NCBI GenBank assembly: GCA_037130365.1
Contig: JBAXTE010000008.1
Coordinates: forward strand, 1 to 64,000
DNA from: JBAXTE01 sp037130365
GTDB taxonomy: Bacteria > Bacteroidota > Bacteroidia > Bacteroidales > WCHB1-69
Direction: 5' to 3'
Length of the DNA stretch: 64,000 bases
Of the stretch, positions 9,174-17,805 are shown one piece after another; positions within the stretch are counted from its first letter, which is position 1, and each line of letters opens with the position of its first letter. The notes under the pieces were generated by a model. It was not told where the DNA came from and made no database searches. It saw only the letters and a list, made by a program, of their open reading frames with translations. A program made the position numbers and the translations under genes.

Positions 9174-11042
9174 CTATCTTCCGAAGTATACTAACAAAAC
9201 GGAAATATCGGAAGGTGAAACCCCACTAATTCTAGACGCTTGCCCAATTGTAGCAGGACGAATCTTTGTTAGCTTTTCTCGTGCCTCCCACGAAAGGGAT
9301 GAAAAAGAAAAATAATCCAAATCTTCTGGCAACCGAATTTCATCAAATTTATCGATTTTTTGTGCAGTTTGAAATTCCTTATCTATATAGCTTTTATACT
9401 TAATAAGAATCTCCACAGACTCAATTTCTTCTACCGTTAATTTATTTTCATTCACATTAAATTGCAGTTGATCATCTGCGTTTATTAAATCAACTAAAGA
9501 AATTTGAGGACGTAATATCAAATTATAAGCTCTAATTCTTTGGGTTAATTCGGCAGTATCTTTTTCAATCAATAGATAATTAATCTTCGATGGTTCCAAA
9601 GAAAACTCTTTTAAATAATTTTCGAAGGCTTCGCATTTTCTATATTTTTCTTTTACCGATTGTAATCTTGCTTCCGAAATTAATCCTATCTCAAAACCGA
9701 TTGGTGATAATCTAAAATCTGCATTGTCTTGCCGCAATAATATTCGGTATTCAGCTCTTGATGTAAACATTCGATATGGTTCGTCAACACCCTTTGTAAC
9801 AAGATCGTCAATTAAAACTCCAATGTACGATTCAGTTCTTTTTAAAACAATTGGCTCTAAATTATTTACTTTACGGTGTGAATTAATGCCAGCCATTAGC
9901 CCTTGTGATCCGGCTTCTTCGTAGCCAGTAGTTCCATTTATTTGACCTGCAAAATATAAATTTTGAATCAATTTCGTTTCAAGGGCATGGTTTAATTGAG
10001 TGGGTGGAAAGTAATCATACTCGATTGCATAACCTGGTTTTATGATTGTTGCGTTTTCAAATCCAGGAATTAATTTCAACGAACGGTATTGAATTTCCAA
10101 AGGCAAAGAGGAAGAAAATCCATTTAAATAGTACTCCGAAGAATCTCTTCCTTCGGGTTCGAGAAAAAGTTGATGTCTATTTTTATCCGAAAAACGCTCA
10201 ATTTTATCTTCAATGGAAGGACAATATCTTGGACCAACTCCTTTAATTCTACCAGTAAAAAGAGGAGACTGTTCAAATCCTTCTCGTAAAGAATTATGAA
10301 CTTCTAGTGAGGTATAAGCAATAAAACAACTGAGTTGATTTTTTAGTTCTGGGGTTTTTGTAAACGAAAATTTCGACGGCTGGTCATCTCCAAATTGTTC
10401 TTCCAATTTAGAAAAATCAATAGAGTTACCCGCAATTCTCATAGGTGTTCCGGTTTTTAATCGCTTAGCCTCAAAACCCAATTTCACGAGCGATTCTGTC
10501 AGTCCTTCAGCAGTCAACTCCCCTATCCTACCGCCTTTTGTTGTATATTCACCAATGTGAATTTTACCATTCAAAAATGTTCCATTTGTCAACACTACCG
10601 CTTTTGAAACAATTTTTAAGCCCATTTGAGTTACTACACCGCATGCTTTTCCTCCGTCAACAAGAATATCAACCACAGTATCTTGCCACAATTGTAAATT
10701 CGGTGTGTTTTCTAGAACATGTTTCCATAGTTTTGCGAATTCAAATTTGTCAATTTGAGCTCTTGGGCTCCACATAGCAGGGCCTTTAGACCTGTTTAAC
10801 ATTCTAAACTGAACAGTTGTATTATCCGAAACTACTCCACACATTCCACCAAGCGCATCAATTTCACGCACTAATTGTCCTTTTGCAATTCCTCCAATGG
10901 CTGGGTTACACGACATTTGAGCAATCGTGTTTACATTCATCGTGATTAAAAGGGTTTTAGAACCTAAATTTGCGGCAGAAACAGCAGCTTCACAGCCTGC
11001 ATGGCCAGCTCCTACAACAATAACATCAAATGGACCAATCAT
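9174..11042 (-). CDS. mnmG: tRNA uridine-5-carboxymethylaminomethyl modification enzyme MnmG (GidA)
   Basis: FAD-dependent enzyme that, with MnmE, installs the carboxymethylaminomethyl group on U34 of tRNAs reading split codon boxes. The 622 residues match the family length. The N-terminal dinucleotide fold VIVVGAGHAGCEAA (~8-21) is followed by MSCNPAIGGIAKGQLVREIDALGG and GPRYCPSIEDKI, hallmark MnmG segments, and YAIEYDYFPPTQL; the C-terminal helical domain ends ASRISGVSPSDISVLLVYF. Soluble cytoplasmic dimer. It is flanked on both sides by parS sites. In many bacteria mnmG lies near oriC, which fits. It belongs to a minus-strand run with ybeY upstream. Confidence 0.97.
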   Translation of the reverse strand: MIGPFDVIVVGAGHAGCEAAVSAANLGSKTLLITMNVNTIAQMSCNPAIGGIAKGQLVREIDALGGMCGVVSDNTTVQFRMLNRSKGPAMWSPRAQIDKFEFAKLWKHVLENTPNLQLWQDTVVDILVDGGKACGVVTQMGLKIVSKAVVLTNGTFLNGKIHIGEYTTKGGRIGELTAEGLTESLVKLGFEAKRLKTGTPMRIAGNSIDFSKLEEQFGDDQPSKFSFTKTPELKNQLSCFIAYTSLEVHNSLREGFEQSPLFTGRIKGVGPRYCPSIEDKIERFSDKNRHQLFLEPEGRDSSEYYLNGFSSSLPLEIQYRSLKLIPGFENATIIKPGYAIEYDYFPPTQLNHALETKLIQNLYFAGQINGTTGYEEAGSQGLMAGINSHRKVNNLEPIVLKRTESYIGVLIDDLVTKGVDEPYRMFTSRAEYRILLRQDNADFRLSPIGFEIGLISEARLQSVKEKYRKCEAFENYLKEFSLEPSKINYLLIEKDTAELTQRIRAYNLILRPQISLVDLINADDQLQFNVNENKLTVEEIESVEILIKYKSYIDKEFQTAQKIDKFDEIRLPEDLDYFSFSSLSWEAREKLTKIRPATIGQASRISGVSPSDISVLLVYFGR

Positions 11043-11080
11043 TACAATATTGTATTTTATTTATTTTCTTCCTTAAAACA

Positions 11081-11108
11081 AAAAAATGTTTCACGTGAAA
11101 CATTTTTT
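11081..11108. promoter_or_regulatory. parS: parS site 2 inside a 28-bp perfect palindrome
   Basis: TGTTTCACGTGAAACA at 11087-11102 is flanked by six A (11081-11086) and six T (11103-11108), making the whole 28 bp self-complementary. It lies between the mnmG start and the ybeY stop, both on the minus strand. The T-tract might also let it act as a terminator, but the core is the ParB consensus. Confidence 0.9.
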
Positions 11109-11130
11109 ATAACTTATTGAGATGCAAGGA

Positions 11131-11550
11131 TTATTGTCTTTGCGACAAATAATAATCTTCCTTTTCTCTCATTATATTTTTTTCTTTCGGCAGTTTGTCA
11201 TTATAGCCAATTAAGTGCAAAACACCATGAATCATTACTCGATTTAATTCCGTAAGAAAATCTACTTTCTGTTCAATTGCGTTTTCTTTCACTCTGTCAA
11301 TACTAATCATTAAATCTCCCGACAATAAATCTTCTTCACTATAATCAAAGGAAATAATATCGGTATAATAGTCGTGTTGCAAAAACTGTTTGTTTATTTC
11401 TAACAAATAATCATCACTACAAAAAACAAAAGATATTTCCCCTACCCTTTTTTTCTCTTCGGTAACGACAGATTTTATCCAATTTTTAAGAATGGTTTTA
11501 TTGTTAAGGTTAAATTTTATTGCCTCAGAAACAAAAGAAATATTAGACAT
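11131..11550 (-). CDS. ybeY: Endoribonuclease YbeY (16S rRNA maturation)
   Basis: Metal-dependent RNase for 16S rRNA 3' processing and ribosome quality control; cytoplasmic. 139 residues, typical length. It shows the family signatures TDIISFDY (~63-70), GDLMIS (~78-83) and the metal site HGVLHLIGYND (His108, His112). The third ligand position is Asp (118) rather than the His of the E. coli motif, a substitution I recall as common in Bacteroidota. The start overlaps the 3' end of the upstream ATPase gene by 8 nt, indicating translational coupling. Confidence 0.93.
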   Translation of the reverse strand: MSNISFVSEAIKFNLNNKTILKNWIKSVVTEEKKRVGEISFVFCSDDYLLEINKQFLQHDYYTDIISFDYSEEDLLSGDLMISIDRVKENAIEQKVDFLTELNRVMIHGVLHLIGYNDKLPKEKNIMREKEDYYLSQRQ

Positions 11551-12028
11551 GTTGAGTTTTATTAATACTTACATTGCTCTTAGCAACTTGATTTTTAGCA
11601 GATTGTAGAACATTAGATCGTTGATTCACCAATTTGGAATGGATGGTCATTACGTCAAACCGGATTTCAATTGAATTCCTTTTATCGTTGAACATCACAC
11701 CTTCAGATAAGAACCCAATTAATGATAATCCAGAATATTCATTAGCAAAAAAATCATGTTGTTTTGGAACATCAAAATTATGACCTTCTCCTTGATCCGT
11801 AATACTAAAATCAACAAAATGATCAACAAAAGAATACTCTACCCAAACCTTTTTTGAGTTATCTGATTTATTACCATGTACAATTGCGTTAGTTACTGCT
11901 TCTGAAAGGGCAATTAAAATAGTTCCAAATTGTTCCTGAGTAATATTACCCGACGACAATAGATTTTGAACCAAGGCTTCAACTTCTATCAAAGCTTCTT
12001 TTTCGTTACCTAAAATTTCTATTTTCAT
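11543..12028 (-). CDS. Anti-sigma-factor-like ATP-binding protein (HATPase, RsbW-type)
   Basis: Small cytoplasmic GHKL ATPase of 161 residues resembling serine-kinase anti-sigma factors. It shows the N-box LIALSEAVTNAIVHGN (~42-57) and the G1-box DQGEGHNFD (~78-86). The G2 region (YSGLSLIGFLSEGV) is degenerate for glycine, so kinase activity is uncertain although nucleotide binding is likely. No cognate sigma factor or anti-anti-sigma gene is adjacent. Its position between the DUF4175 gene and ybeY is a conserved Bacteroidota arrangement as far as I recall. Confidence 0.8.
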   Translation of the reverse strand: MKIEILGNEKEALIEVEALVQNLLSSGNITQEQFGTILIALSEAVTNAIVHGNKSDNSKKVWVEYSFVDHFVDFSITDQGEGHNFDVPKQHDFFANEYSGLSLIGFLSEGVMFNDKRNSIEIRFDVMTIHSKLVNQRSNVLQSAKNQVAKSNVSINKTQHV

Positions 12029-12040
12029 ATCTACAGCTTT

Positions 12041-15000
12041 TTACTTTACTCCAAAGTTAATAAAATATTTTGACACCTTATCTTTATAATACATTTTTAA
12101 TGGTATTGGCATCTTTTTTAACAACTCTTTTTGTCCGATGCGTTTTTTTTGCAACGAATCTAAATATTTATTTGTTGGAGATATTAGTTGTTTTCCTTCT
12201 TTAGATTCGCGTGTCTCTTCCTTTTCGCGCTCATTTTGAGCCTTTTCTGATTCCAACATTCTCGTTAATATTTCCTGTTGGCGATTGATGGTATTTTGAG
12301 TAATTTTTTTATTTACAATGTCCTTTTCGGTTTGTTCCATGTCTTTCATCATTTTCTCCATTTTACCGTCATAACCTTGTCCCTCTTTTTTCATATTATC
12401 GAGAAACTGTTGCAACATTCTTCTAATGGCTTCTTGTTGAGCAGCCAATCGAGCCAATTCTTCACTTTGGATTTCACCCATTTGACCACCGGGTTTCGGT
12501 CCGGGTTTTGGCATTTTTTTATTTAACCCTTCTTGCATTTTTCTAATTTTCTCCATATTTGGAGTTTTAGAATCCTTCTTTTTCTTCGAATTTCCTGGAT
12601 TATCACACGTGTTGTTACCCTTTTTCTTCGACTTAGAATTTGACTTCATCTTCGATTGTTTATTCTTCATCTTTTTAAGCGACTCTGCTAAAAAAAGTGC
12701 TAAATTATTGGTAGATGTCATCACATATCGTTGATATACTATTACTTCTGCGATTTTTTTATCGAATAATGAGGTGGAAATAATGTCGAAATTTTGATTA
12801 ATAGTAATCAATTCTTTAAAAACAACGGCTTGCACTTCTGGTTGACGCTTTGCAATAGCAGTTAGTGAGTCTTTAATTATTTCAAAGTTCTCTTTCATTG
12901 AAATTTGTTCCTTAATCAAGGCAGATAAACTTGGGTCATAATATTTAATTGAAGAAAATTTCTTCATAACCTCTTCTTGATCTACGCTTATTTTGACTAA
13001 GTTTTCTAATATTTCTCTCACTTGGTCAATGTCTTCCGCAATATTATCTTCTTCAATTTCTTGTTTATTCTTATCAAGATTATCTTTTAGCTCTTCCATT
13101 TGTTTTTGAGCCTCTTTTTGACTCTCTTTAGCCTTTTTATCTTTTCCGTTTTCAAGCTGCTTTGAGCTGTTTTTTAGTTGATTATCAATAGATTGTTCTT
13201 CTTTTTGTGTGTCTTTTAATTTGTTTGGCTCTTCTAACGAACTATTTAATTTTCGTAATTCATCCATCTCTTTTTGAAACTCAGAAAACTTTTTATTAAT
13301 CTCTTCCTGCTCCTTTTTTACCACTTCTTTATTCGCAGTAGTTGGTTCAATTTGATTTAATTTATTTTGCTTATCGATAATATCTTGAAGTTTGGATATA
13401 TTTTGTTCAAAGCGTTTTTCAAATTCCATGTTTTTATATTGTTCCACATTTTTCTTGAGATTTTCTTTGAGATTTTCATTGTCTTTTTTAATGTCATCCA
13501 GCTTGTTTTGAATCAAATTTGGATTGTTTTGTTTCATAAGCTCTTCCATAGATTTCATCATGTTTTCGAGCTCTTTTTTAAGCATTTCGTTTAACTCTTT
13601 TTCAAGATTTTTTTTGTTCTCTTTTTGTTCATCAGAAAGCTTTTCAAAATTGTTGATTTGATTCATTTGTTGATTCAGGGCGTCTATTTTCTGCTTTAAC
13701 TCATCCATACGCTTTTTAAGCGCTTCCATCTTCTTCTGGGTGTTCCAATCCTTTTTATTGGTTTCTTGAATGGCTTTTTTAACATTTTCAAGCTCTTTTT
13801 CAATCTTATTTGTTTCAGCAATCATAGACTTCATACTGGTAAGATTAGCATCATTCTTCGAATTAATGTCTTTTTGTTTCTCCTCTTCGGTTTTAAAAAC
13901 AATCTCTTTTGTAGCAGACACGGTTCTCTTCCCATTTCTAATAGCATCGTTGTCAATTACTTCTATAAATAATTCAATTTTTCGAGGAAGATTCGTGTAA
14001 AAATTTTCAATATTTATTATTTCATCAATGGCTATGTGTGTAAAATCTGTTGATAGAGGTAATTTGATTTTTTTAGTGTTGATTTTTCCATCTAAATCAA
14101 AAAGATTAATGTTCAAAAACATATTGCTTATCCCGTAATCATCAGACGCTTCTCCTTTAAAAAACAATATATTATCATATAATGAATCCTGAGAAATATC
14201 AAGCCGCAATTGAGGATATTCGTCGGTAATTACATTGCATTGAATTAACAAACTATCAACAATTGAAATACCTGCGTGATGAGCGGTTATCATTATATCA
14301 CTTTGGTTTATAATACTATATGAAATATTTAGCTGATTATTGCTTACTTTTTCACTCACCGACTTACCCAATAAACTCCGATCAATTCTATCTACTCCTT
14401 CGGTTACTAAGTTGATAGATAATTGTGTGCCTTGAGGAACTAAAATTGAGTTTTGATTTTGAATTTGCTCATTTTGTTTGCCAACATACGAAGGATAATT
14501 CAGCGATATGGTATAATTTAAAATCTTCGGCTTTTCTATTACATTAACGTTGAACATATTGGATTTATATTCATCGTTTAATAGTTGAAAATCAAATGAT
14601 TGTTTAATGTTTGTAAACTCAAAAGTATACTCTGTTGGACTCGTTTTCTGCAATTTTTCTTTCACAGAGTTATACTGAATATACAATTCTAAAGGAAGTT
14701 CTTCTCCTTCAATTTTAACTTTCAGTATTAAATTTTCGTTTTTAAAAACAGAAAGATCTTTGTTTTCTAAAAATATACTATACGGTAATGGTTTAGAAAA
14801 TTCTTTATCGGCTTGTATAACCCTCTGTAATGCTGAATTATACGTTGGAATAATAAAAGGGATTACAGCTAACAAAAAGATAGTTACTATATAAATAAAC
14901 AATTTAAATGTTCGAATATTTCTCTTCTTTTTGAAGGATTCTGTAGACACGTATTGCTGTAATTTTTCAGTACGCTCTTCAATTGCTTTTTTGGTTAATT

Positions 15001-15343
15001 CTTCAGAATAATAATTTGTTTTAAGCGATTTTATTAACTCAAAAGTATTTCGGAATATCTCGACAATCGAAGTGTTAAATACCCCCTTAAAAGTCTTCTT
15101 TTTGCTATAAATTGGACTGCTTTTCTGTATTATTATATATAAGAAAACAACAGATAGAATTAATAAAAAACTCAAAATTGATATTTTAACCCAAGGGGCT
15201 AAATACAAAAAAAGCTCAAGGGTTAATATTAAAAGAAAAAATAACAATAAACAAAATAAAAAAATAACAATTTTTGATGAAAAAATCAAAAATCGTTGCT
15301 TTTTTTCAAGTGTATAAAACGTCTGCTTTGAGGATGATTCCAA
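12041..15343 (-). CDS. DUF4175-type membrane-anchored coiled-coil protein
   Basis: 1100-residue inner-membrane protein of unknown function, assigned to DUF4175 by its architecture and synteny. Two TM helices lie at ~18-73 and a third at ~141-165. A beta-rich region with Ig-like strands follows (~200-480), then very long Lys/Glu/Asn-rich coiled coils (~500-830). Near 965-985 there is a Pro/Gly patch (KMPKPGPKPGGQMG) followed by EELARLAAQQEAIRRMLQQFL, the best conserved part of this family. The C-terminus is highly charged. It sits immediately downstream of the 4Fe-4S gene (6-nt gap) and 12 nt before the ATPase gene, so one operon is likely. Confidence 0.75.
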   Translation of the reverse strand: MESSSKQTFYTLEKKQRFLIFSSKIVIFLFCLLLFFLLILTLELFLYLAPWVKISILSFLLILSVVFLYIIIQKSSPIYSKKKTFKGVFNTSIVEIFRNTFELIKSLKTNYYSEELTKKAIEERTEKLQQYVSTESFKKKRNIRTFKLFIYIVTIFLLAVIPFIIPTYNSALQRVIQADKEFSKPLPYSIFLENKDLSVFKNENLILKVKIEGEELPLELYIQYNSVKEKLQKTSPTEYTFEFTNIKQSFDFQLLNDEYKSNMFNVNVIEKPKILNYTISLNYPSYVGKQNEQIQNQNSILVPQGTQLSINLVTEGVDRIDRSLLGKSVSEKVSNNQLNISYSIINQSDIMITAHHAGISIVDSLLIQCNVITDEYPQLRLDISQDSLYDNILFFKGEASDDYGISNMFLNINLFDLDGKINTKKIKLPLSTDFTHIAIDEIINIENFYTNLPRKIELFIEVIDNDAIRNGKRTVSATKEIVFKTEEEKQKDINSKNDANLTSMKSMIAETNKIEKELENVKKAIQETNKKDWNTQKKMEALKKRMDELKQKIDALNQQMNQINNFEKLSDEQKENKKNLEKELNEMLKKELENMMKSMEELMKQNNPNLIQNKLDDIKKDNENLKENLKKNVEQYKNMEFEKRFEQNISKLQDIIDKQNKLNQIEPTTANKEVVKKEQEEINKKFSEFQKEMDELRKLNSSLEEPNKLKDTQKEEQSIDNQLKNSSKQLENGKDKKAKESQKEAQKQMEELKDNLDKNKQEIEEDNIAEDIDQVREILENLVKISVDQEEVMKKFSSIKYYDPSLSALIKEQISMKENFEIIKDSLTAIAKRQPEVQAVVFKELITINQNFDIISTSLFDKKIAEVIVYQRYVMTSTNNLALFLAESLKKMKNKQSKMKSNSKSKKKGNNTCDNPGNSKKKKDSKTPNMEKIRKMQEGLNKKMPKPGPKPGGQMGEIQSEELARLAAQQEAIRRMLQQFLDNMKKEGQGYDGKMEKMMKDMEQTEKDIVNKKITQNTINRQQEILTRMLESEKAQNEREKEETRESKEGKQLISPTNKYLDSLQKKRIGQKELLKKMPIPLKMYYKDKVSKYFINFGVK

Positions 15344-15349
15344 GGTTAT

Positions 15350-16069
15350 CTACTTAATAAATTTAAACACGTATTTGGAAATATAATTAGTATGAAGGGC
15401 TTTATTTAAGAGCTTTTCATTCCATTTGTTTGGCTTATTATAAAACAAAAAATAATCAGATAACGAGATACCCACAGGGCAAACTGTATTACATTTGCTG
15501 CATCCTGTACATAGAGGGGTTTTAATGTAATTGTTCTTTATTATTTCCGATTTTATAAATTCTATTGGGGAAAAATTGCTTTGAAGTGAATTTATCGGAC
15601 AGACTTTTCCACATTCGTTACAATCGATACAATAGTTTAATTTTCGCAATTTAATATCACTAATAAACTTAATATCAGCACTATTAACACTTACCACTAA
15701 TTTATAATCAGACTTAAACTTGTCAAGAGATAATAAAGTATAGCTTTTTTTATTTGTCTCTGGTATAATTTTAAAAAAATCATTCATATTGGGCAATAAC
15801 TTGTTTAAATGCAATATAAACACCGTTTTTCCACCTGCTATAGAAGATTTAGATACTGCAATCTGATGAAATTCAGTAATATAAAAACAATCATCTTCTA
15901 TCTGCCAATCATCCAAATTATCTAAATTATCAAGAATATTATCATCATTAAAGTACCACTCAACGTTAACTTTTAGAAGTTTGGTTTTATGTTGAAATTC
16001 TAATAAATTATCATAGAGATAATTACTGTTTTTTCGTTTTGAAGAATATGCTATATTATTCATTTTCAA
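15350..16069 (-). CDS. Di-[4Fe-4S] cluster protein, LutB-like
   Basis: 239-residue cytoplasmic protein with two ferredoxin-type cluster motifs near its C-terminus: CIDCNECGKVCP (Cys147, 150, 153, 157) and CTGCSKCNTVCP (Cys187, 190, 193, 197). The N-terminal part, including DDCFYITEFHQIAVSKSSIAGG (~59-80), resembles the nucleotide/LUD-like region of lactate-utilisation Fe-S proteins, but it is short and no lutA/lutC partners are near. An electron-transfer role is inferred; substrate unknown. The start overlaps the rpiB 3' end by 14 nt, so the two are translated together. Confidence 0.7.
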   Translation of the reverse strand: MKMNNIAYSSKRKNSNYLYDNLLEFQHKTKLLKVNVEWYFNDDNILDNLDNLDDWQIEDDCFYITEFHQIAVSKSSIAGGKTVFILHLNKLLPNMNDFFKIIPETNKKSYTLLSLDKFKSDYKLVVSVNSADIKFISDIKLRKLNYCIDCNECGKVCPINSLQSNFSPIEFIKSEIIKNNYIKTPLCTGCSKCNTVCPVGISLSDYFLFYNKPNKWNEKLLNKALHTNYISKYVFKFIK

Positions 16070-16487
16070 TTAAATTAATTCTGTTTTGATGTCTTCCCGC
16101 TTCAAATGTACTATTTAAAAAAGTATGTATAATTTTTTCTGCTTCTAAAGTAGAAATATATCTTCCTGGCAAAGCAATAATATTTGCATTATTATGCTGT
16201 TTTGCTAAAGCAGCTATTTCACTATTCCAGCATAGAGCACAACGGATATTTTTATGTTTATTTGCAGTAATGTTTACACCGTTTCCACTTCCACAAACTA
16301 AAATTCCTAAACTATTATTTAAATCTCCAGAAACTGAATTCGCAACTTTATGAGCAAATTCTGGATAATCTACACTTAATTCAGAATTTGTTCCACAATC
16401 TTCAAAATCAATTTTATTTATGGTTAAGTAAGTTTTGATGTGTTCTTTAATTAAATATCCACCATGATCAGATCCTATGTATATCAT
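16056..16487 (-). CDS. rpiB: Ribose-5-phosphate isomerase B
   Basis: Interconverts ribose-5-phosphate and ribulose-5-phosphate in the non-oxidative pentose phosphate pathway. I chose the ATG at 16487 (MIYIGSDHGGYLIKEHIK) because the family begins there; upstream in-frame codons to 16553 add an unlikely extension into the AT-rich gap. Hallmarks are SDHGG (6-10), the catalytic cysteine in CGSGNG (Cys65), and IRCALCWN. 143 residues, normal length. It is the first gene of the minus-strand block and starts at the edge of the origin-like spacer. Confidence 0.95.
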   Translation of the reverse strand: MIYIGSDHGGYLIKEHIKTYLTINKIDFEDCGTNSELSVDYPEFAHKVANSVSGDLNNSLGILVCGSGNGVNITANKHKNIRCALCWNSEIAALAKQHNNANIIALPGRYISTLEAEKIIHTFLNSTFEAGRHQNRINLIENE

Positions 16488-16854
16488 AATACTTATTTTA
16501 GTTGTTTTACAATGCAAAATTAACTGAAATATGCAATAATCGGTTGATAACATATTAACTTTCTGTTGAAAACCGCTAATAACTTTTAAAAGACCTTAAA
16601 TAAAATTTGTTTTTAGATTTTATAAACAAAATATCAGAACTGAAAAAGAGCGTAAGTTATCAACAAAAAGAAAAGTAAATGTTATAATGTTCTGTTAATA
16701 TTATAATATATATTATTGATTTTAAAGTAATTAAAGTAATTAATTTTGTTTGTGATTTGTTGAAAACAATACACTTACCAATTATGAAAGAAAAAAGAAT
16801 TAATTTTATTCACATATTAACCGAATATCTATTATAATTATATGTTTTTATAAA
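16488..16854. other. Divergent AT-rich intergenic region, candidate oriC
   Basis: No gene. The spacer separates the minus-strand block from plus-strand nadA and is extremely A+T-rich. DnaA-box-like 9-mers are TTATTCACA at 16806-16814 (fits TTATNCACA), TTATCAACA at 16657-16665 and TTATAAACA at 16620-16628 (each one mismatch). A 9-bp tandem repeat TTAAAGTAA occupies 16722-16730 and 16731-16739, as expected in an unwinding element. parS sites lie on both sides within 8 kb. It must also hold the rpiB and nadA promoters. Confidence 0.45.
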
Positions 16855-17778
16855 ATGAAAGAAAAAATAATAATAAATATAGAGTTGTTGAAAAAGAAAA
16901 AGAGAGCAATAATACTTGCACATTACTATACTGATAGTAAAATTCAAGATATTGCAGACTTTACAGGCGATAGTTTAGCTCTTGCTCAATTTGCTCAAAA
17001 ATCGAAAGCTGAAATAATTGTTTTTGCTGGCGTTCATTTTATGGCCGAAACTGCAAAAATACTAAATCCAAATACAAAAGTGTTAGTTCCGGATTTTAAT
17101 GCGGGTTGTTCACTTTCTGATTCGTGTAAATCTTCTGATTTTGAATACTTTAAAAAAAATAATCCAAATCACAAGGTTATAACTTATATTAATAGTTCAA
17201 TTGAAGTAAAAATGCTGTCAGATGTTATTTGTACTTCAAGTAATGCTGTTAAAATTGTAAATTCATTTGAAAAAGATCAAAAATTAATTTTTGCGCCAGA
17301 TAAAAATCTTGGTAACTATATAAATAATTTAACTGGAAGAAATATGTTGCTTTGGAATGGCTCATGTCATGTTCATAATCAGCTTAATGTTGATGCAATT
17401 ATTAAATTAAAAATTCAACATCCTGAAGCTAAGGTAATTGCACATCCAGAATGCCAAGATATTATTCTAAAACTTGCTGATTTTATTGGTTCTACTAAAG
17501 ATATGTTGAATTTCACCAAAACTGATAAGTCTAATTCATTCATTGTTGCTACAGAAACTGGAATTTTATATCAAATGATTCAATTTTCTCCTACAAAACA
17601 ATTTTACATTGTTCCATCTGATGAAAATTGTAATTGTAATGATTGTATATATATGAAAATGAATACATTAAATAAAATTTATGATTGTTTAGAAAATGAA
17701 TCTAATCAATTAATATTATCTACCAATCAAATAAATAAAGCACGAATTCCTTTACAACGAATGTTAGATTTATCGTAA
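16855..17778 (+). CDS. nadA: Quinolinate synthase A
   Basis: Condenses iminoaspartate with dihydroxyacetone phosphate to quinolinate in de novo NAD synthesis; cytoplasmic [4Fe-4S] enzyme. 307 residues, typical. It shows AHYYTDSKIQDIADFTGDSL (22-41), VFAGVHFMAETAKIL (56-70) and the three cluster cysteines in AGCSLSD (Cys85), GSCHVH (Cys171) and CNDC (Cys264). CNDCIYMK replaces the usual CxxCPYM, losing the Pro. nadB and nadC are not in the window. It is the first plus-strand gene after the origin-like gap; the MORN gene follows after 27 nt. Confidence 0.96.
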   Translation: MKEKIIINIELLKKKKRAIILAHYYTDSKIQDIADFTGDSLALAQFAQKSKAEIIVFAGVHFMAETAKILNPNTKVLVPDFNAGCSLSDSCKSSDFEYFKKNNPNHKVITYINSSIEVKMLSDVICTSSNAVKIVNSFEKDQKLIFAPDKNLGNYINNLTGRNMLLWNGSCHVHNQLNVDAIIKLKIQHPEAKVIAHPECQDIILKLADFIGSTKDMLNFTKTDKSNSFIVATETGILYQMIQFSPTKQFYIVPSDENCNCNDCIYMKMNTLNKIYDCLENESNQLILSTNQINKARIPLQRMLDLS

Positions 17779-17805
17779 ATGTACACTAATATCTAAAATT
17801 GTTTT

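Noticed and set aside
12606..12613. Fourth parS site at a CACGTG core
   Set aside because: Flanks are ACACGTGT only, inside the DUF4175 coding sequence; the TGTTTC arms are missing.
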